From: an uncultured Clostridia bacterium
GTDB taxonomy: Bacteria > Bacillota > Clostridia > Oscillospirales > Acutalibacteraceae
NCBI GenBank assembly: GCA_946004305.1
Contig: CAMFZJ010000046.1
Coordinates: 1 to 9,999 of the forward strand
Direction: 5' to 3'
DNA: 9,999 bases
The notes under the pieces are model-generated. The model saw only the letters and a program-made list of their open reading frames with translations, ran no database searches and was not told the DNA's origin. The translations under genes were made by a program, and so were the position numbers. This document shows, one piece after another, positions 7,901-9,999 of this stretch (position 1 is its first letter; each line of letters begins with the position of its first letter).

Positions 7901-8162
7901 AAAGAAGTGAGTCAGGCTTTTCCTTAAGTATGATTCGCTTAACAGTTTCCAATGTTAAAGGCTCAATATAAACCTTATCTGCCATAGCGTTATCTGTCAT
8001 AATTGTAGCAGGGTTTGAGTTTACAAGTATAACCTCAAGACCCTCTTCCTTTAATGCACGGCAAGCCTGAGTTCCTGCGTAGTCGAACTCCGCTGCCTGT
8101 CCGATAATAATAGGGCCTGAGCCAATTACCATTACACGTTTAATATCAGGTTTTAGTGGCAT
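4110..8162 (-). CDS. carB-dapF: Carbamoyl-phosphate synthase large subunit fused in frame to diaminopimelate epimerase
   Basis: One uninterrupted frame of 1350 residues. Residues 1-1068 are a full-length CarB (the E. coli protein is 1073): a carboxyphosphate ATP-grasp half ([17 protein letters not shown] 14-30, GGTGGG 175-180, [20 protein letters not shown] 298-317), an oligomerisation region (about 400-545), a carbamoyl-phosphate ATP-grasp half starting near [15 protein letters not shown], and a C-terminal MGS-like regulatory domain ([28 protein letters not shown]). With CarA it makes carbamoyl phosphate from bicarbonate, ammonia and two ATP. Residues 1069-1350 are a complete DapF. The join, about [14 protein letters not shown] then MKLEFTK, has no stop and only a short linker. 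The carB start at 8162 has AAGG 9 bases upstream, 65 bases after carA. CarB and DapF belong to unrelated pathways, so the fusion is odd; an A6 run at the join could slip or hide a one-base error. Both enzyme identities are secure, but whether they form one polypeptide is not. Confidence 0.9.
   Translation of the reverse strand: [1350 protein letters not shown]
4956..4971 (-). promoter_or_regulatory. carB-dapF junction: GAGG site and A6 run abutting the dapF ATG
   Basis: On the minus strand GAGG (4971-4968) precedes the dapF ATG (4958-4956) by 9 bases, a usable ribosome binding site inside the last carB codons. The run of six A (4963-4958) includes the A of ATG. In the carB frame it reads GAA AAA ATG. 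With five A it would read GAA AAA TGA, ending carB with a stop that overlaps the dapF start as ATGA. This is where fusion versus separate products is decided, by true sequence or by slippage. Confidence 0.6.
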
Positions 8163-8227
8163 AATATCATTCCTTATTCTAAAAATCTATAATCTGTATC
8201 TTCCTGTTAATACTCTTTTGTTCTATC

Positions 8228-9310
8228 TTATTTTTTATTTTCTTCCATTAAGCTGATAAAGCGGTCAAAGAGGAAGGCTGTATCCTTTGGTCCTCCGCAA
8301 GCCTCAGGATGGAACTGAACGGAAAACGCAGGCATATCTGTATAGTTGATACCCTCACAGGTTCCGTCATTACCGTTTACAAAGCTTACTTCGCTGTTTT
8401 TGGGAACCGAATCATTGATTACCGCATAGCCGTGGTTCTGAGAAGTAATATAAACTTTGTCGGTTTTTACTTCCTTAGCAGGCTGGTTTGCGCCTCTGTG
8501 TCCGTAGTGAAGCTTTTCTGTTTTTGCTCCCTGTGACAATGCAAGAAGCTGATGTCCCAGACAAATTCCGAATGTGGGAATCTTATGAGTGCAAAGCTCC
8601 TTTAAGGTTGCAATTGCTTCCACATTTTCCTGAGGGTCGCCGGGACCGTTGGAAAGCATAATGCCGTCAGGGTTCATTGCCAAAATATCTTTAGCCGATG
8701 TATTATATGGTACAACTGTTACATTGCATCCTCTGTTTACAAGCTCTCTGCCGATATTGTGCTTTGCACCGTAGTCAATAAGCACTACATCAAGCTTTGG
8801 GTTTTCAGCCTTAAAGGTTTTCTTCTCTTTTACCGATGTACTTTTTACTGCGTCCTTAACTACATATGGCTTAATCTCCTGAATGTCTTTTTCAAGATTA
8901 TCAAGAGTATAAGTAAGCTTACAGTTCATTACACCGTATTCTCTTACAATCTTAGTTAATGCACGGGTGTCGATATCGTATATTCCCGGAATTTTTGCAC
9001 TTTTTAAAAAAGTGTCAAGATCCCCCTGACAACGGAAATTGCTGGGAGCTTGGCACCAGTTTCTGACAATATAGGCTTTTAAGGCTGGGGCGTCACTTTC
9101 AAAATCAGCGGGAATAACCCCATAGTTTCCGATAAGAGGGAATGTCTGAATAACCACCTGACCGTAGTAGCTGGGGTCGGTGAGTGTTTCAAGATAGCCT
9201 GTCATTGCTGTTGTAAAGACAAGCTCTCCTGTAGTTTCTTTTTCAAATCCAAAGGATTTGCCCTCAAAATATGTGCCGTTTTCAAGAATTAAATAAGCTT
9301 TGCGGCTCAT
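8228..9310 (-). CDS. carA: Carbamoyl-phosphate synthase small (glutaminase) subunit
   Basis: Hydrolyses glutamine and channels ammonia to CarB. The 360 residues match the usual 355-385. The CarA-specific N-terminal domain (about 1-150) begins AYLILENGTYFEGKSFG and contains GELVFTTAMTGYLETLTDPSYYGQ (29-51). The class I glutamine amidotransferase domain (about 172-357) shows SNGPGDP (220-226), nucleophile Cys250 in GICLGHQL, HGHR-like YGHRGANQP (269-277), SQNHGYAV (290-297) and catalytic His334 and Glu336 in QFHPEA. All catalytic residues are present. The start at 9310 has AAGGAAGG with 7 bases to ATG. It lies 59 bases after the ANTAR regulator and 65 bases before carB, consistent with an operon. 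A 7-bp hairpin sits in its leader. Only one carAB pair is visible, so whether it serves pyrimidines, arginine or both cannot be told. Confidence 0.98.
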   Translation of the reverse strand: MSRKAYLILENGTYFEGKSFGFEKETTGELVFTTAMTGYLETLTDPSYYGQVVIQTFPLIGNYGVIPADFESDAPALKAYIVRNWCQAPSNFRCQGDLDTFLKSAKIPGIYDIDTRALTKIVREYGVMNCKLTYTLDNLEKDIQEIKPYVVKDAVKSTSVKEKKTFKAENPKLDVVLIDYGAKHNIGRELVNRGCNVTVVPYNTSAKDILAMNPDGIMLSNGPGDPQENVEAIATLKELCTHKIPTFGICLGHQLLALSQGAKTEKLHYGHRGANQPAKEVKTDKVYITSQNHGYAVINDSVPKNSEVSFVNGNDGTCEGINYTDMPAFSVQFHPEACGGPKDTAFLFDRFISLMEENKK

Positions 9311-9344
9311 AATATAACCTTCCTTTCACATTCAGGTTTTGTAA

Positions 9345-9361
9345 ATTCAGCAAAGCTGAAT
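9345..9361 (-). promoter_or_regulatory. Hairpin in the carA leader
   Basis: The minus strand has ATTCAGC, loop TTT, GCTGAAT: a perfect 7-bp stem between the ANTAR gene's stop codon and carA. It is followed by TTAC rather than a T run, so it is a poor intrinsic terminator. CTGAAT recurs 15 bases further on (9335-9330) and could pair with the same ATTCAG, giving two exclusive folds. The loop is not the six-base AxxGxx loop of ANTAR targets. Its function is unknown. Confidence 0.4.
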
Positions 9362-9363
9362 AA

Positions 9364-9392
9364 TATATACTAGTTTTCGTAGGTTCTGATAA
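9364..9392 (-). promoter_or_regulatory. Weak candidate promoter upstream of carA
   Basis: Inside the 3' end of the ANTAR gene the minus strand has TTATCA (9387-9392, 4 of 6 to TTGACA), a 17-base spacer, and TATATA (9364-9369, 4 of 6); an overlapping TATATT (9362-9367, 5 of 6) is spaced 19. Both versions fall short of consensus in an AT-rich stretch, so chance is a fair explanation. If real, carA could be transcribed without the ANTAR gene. Confidence 0.22.
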
Positions 9393-9939
9393 CCTGCTTT
9401 GCTACCTCAAGCTTGCTTGTACGCATATCCATTGCCTGCTTTTCAAGGTAGTGGTGAGCCTGCTGTTCTGTCATAAGTAAACATTGCATTAGCAGAAGCT
9501 TGGCTCTTGTAATAGTTTTTGTTTCTTCAAGCTTAAACTTAAGCTTTTCGTTTTCCCTTTCAACACTTAACATTCGCTCCTTGAAGCATTGGGTAAATAT
9601 AAGATAATGGTGGAACATATGCTTATTTACCGGCTTTTGAATAACCAAAATTCCGTATGGAGAAACCATATCGGCAACCTCCATAGCCTTTTCCTGCTGC
9701 ACCATCAGTATTACGCAAGCCTTGGTGTTGGCTGCGCAATAGACGGAAAAATCTATTCCGTTTTCTTCTTCTAAAGGAGTGTTGACAATTATTAAATCAT
9801 AAACCTTTCGGCTTATTTTATCCTTTGCGTCCTCAGTTGAAATCGTACAATCAATATTCTCGTAATTTTCAGAGCTGAGGAGCTGTGCAATGGCTTTTAT
9901 GCTTGTTTCCGTTTTGGATACAATCAATGCTGTTTTCAT
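9370..9939 (-). CDS. ANTAR-domain RNA-binding antiterminator with degenerate receiver domain
   Basis: 189 residues. The N-terminal part (1-115) has the receiver fold pattern: strand ALIV (4-7), strand YDLIIVN (47-53), strand ACVILMV (74-80), and GILVIQKP (96-103) with the conserved Lys102-Pro103. The usual acidic pair after the first strand is Ser8-Lys9, and the phosphorylated Asp is Asn53, so phosphotransfer is unlikely. A coiled-coil-like linker (about 119-142) leads to an ANTAR domain (about 140-187) with the family pattern RAKLLLMQCLLMTEQQAHHYLEKQAMD and a final helix LEVAKQVI. ANTAR proteins such as AmiR and NasR bind tandem hairpins in nascent mRNA and prevent termination, often in nitrogen genes. 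ATGs at 9954 and 9945 are alternatives (194 or 191 residues); 9939 is preferred because GGTGA lies 5 bases before it and MKTALIVSK is a natural receiver start. Its position before carA suggests control of that operon, by inference. Confidence 0.88.
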   Translation of the reverse strand: MKTALIVSKTETSIKAIAQLLSSENYENIDCTISTEDAKDKISRKVYDLIIVNTPLEEENGIDFSVYCAANTKACVILMVQQEKAMEVADMVSPYGILVIQKPVNKHMFHHYLIFTQCFKERMLSVERENEKLKFKLEETKTITRAKLLLMQCLLMTEQQAHHYLEKQAMDMRTSKLEVAKQVIRTYEN

Positions 9940-9999
9940 AAACATCACCAACATAATATTTTAATGTATTTATTGTAAAAAGTTATTACTTATTAGAAT

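Noticed and set aside
4201..7971. Several plus-strand frames of 60-97 codons opposite carB and dapF
   Set aside because: They are antisense shadows of strongly conserved enzyme coding sequence. They lack ribosome binding sites and resemble no known protein.
8163..8227. Possible regulatory element in the carA-carB gap
   Set aside because: No inverted repeat or promoter-like pair was visible, only the carB ribosome binding site.
9311..9369. ANTAR target RNA (paired six-base loops with A at position 1 and G at position 4) before carA
   Set aside because: The only clear hairpin has a 3-base loop, or 5 if the closing pair opens, and there is no second hairpin of the right kind. The target, if linked, may lie beyond position 9999.
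9953..9979. Promoter TTTACA-15-TATTAT before the ANTAR gene
   Set aside because: The spacer is short and the -10 box overlaps the alternative start codon, leaving no room for the ribosome binding site of the preferred start. The true promoter is probably upstream of the window.

Overview
The window is a low-GC stretch from a Firmicute, most likely a Clostridia member of the Ruminococcaceae/Oscillospiraceae type. This is inferred from gene content (dapL-route lysine synthesis, an ANTAR regulator), strong AAGGAGG-like ribosome binding sites and AT-rich spacers; no marker gene fixes the genus. Every credible gene is on the minus strand, so transcription runs from high to low coordinates. Bases 1-45 are not genomic: they are an Illumina Nextera adapter with an i7 index, so genomic sequence begins at 46 and the contig ends there.

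Layout in transcription order: an ANTAR-type RNA-binding regulator with a degenerate receiver domain (9939-9370); carA (9310-8228); one 1350-codon frame encoding complete carB followed in frame by complete dapF (8162-4110); pyrG (4097-2502); dapL with a GTG start (2434-1223); a strong hairpin with a short T tract (1207-1178); a two-helix membrane protein with TPR-like repeats (1165-398); and a 79-residue protein with 16 cysteines (315-76), which has its own sigma-A-type promoter (394-366). No plus-strand gene is credible. I saw no tRNA, rRNA, CRISPR array or insertion sequence, and no gap between genes exceeds 300 bases.

The genes from carA to dapL look like one operon with gaps of 12 to 67 bases. 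CarA and CarB make carbamoyl phosphate for pyrimidines and arginine, and PyrG makes CTP from UTP. DapL converts tetrahydrodipicolinate to LL-diaminopimelate and DapF epimerises it to meso-diaminopimelate for lysine and peptidoglycan. CarA and PyrG both use glutamine amide nitrogen, which fits a nitrogen-type ANTAR regulator lying just upstream, although I found no ANTAR target RNA.

The most notable point is the carB-dapF junction. The two enzymes share one frame with no stop, but an A6 run on the coding strand abuts the dapF ATG. Removing one A would create a TGA stop overlapping that ATG, the usual coupled-gene layout. The junction may therefore be a true fusion, a slippage site giving fused and separate products, or a one-base sequence error. 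The second point of interest is the cysteine-rich protein, whose predicted transcript would begin with a small hairpin.
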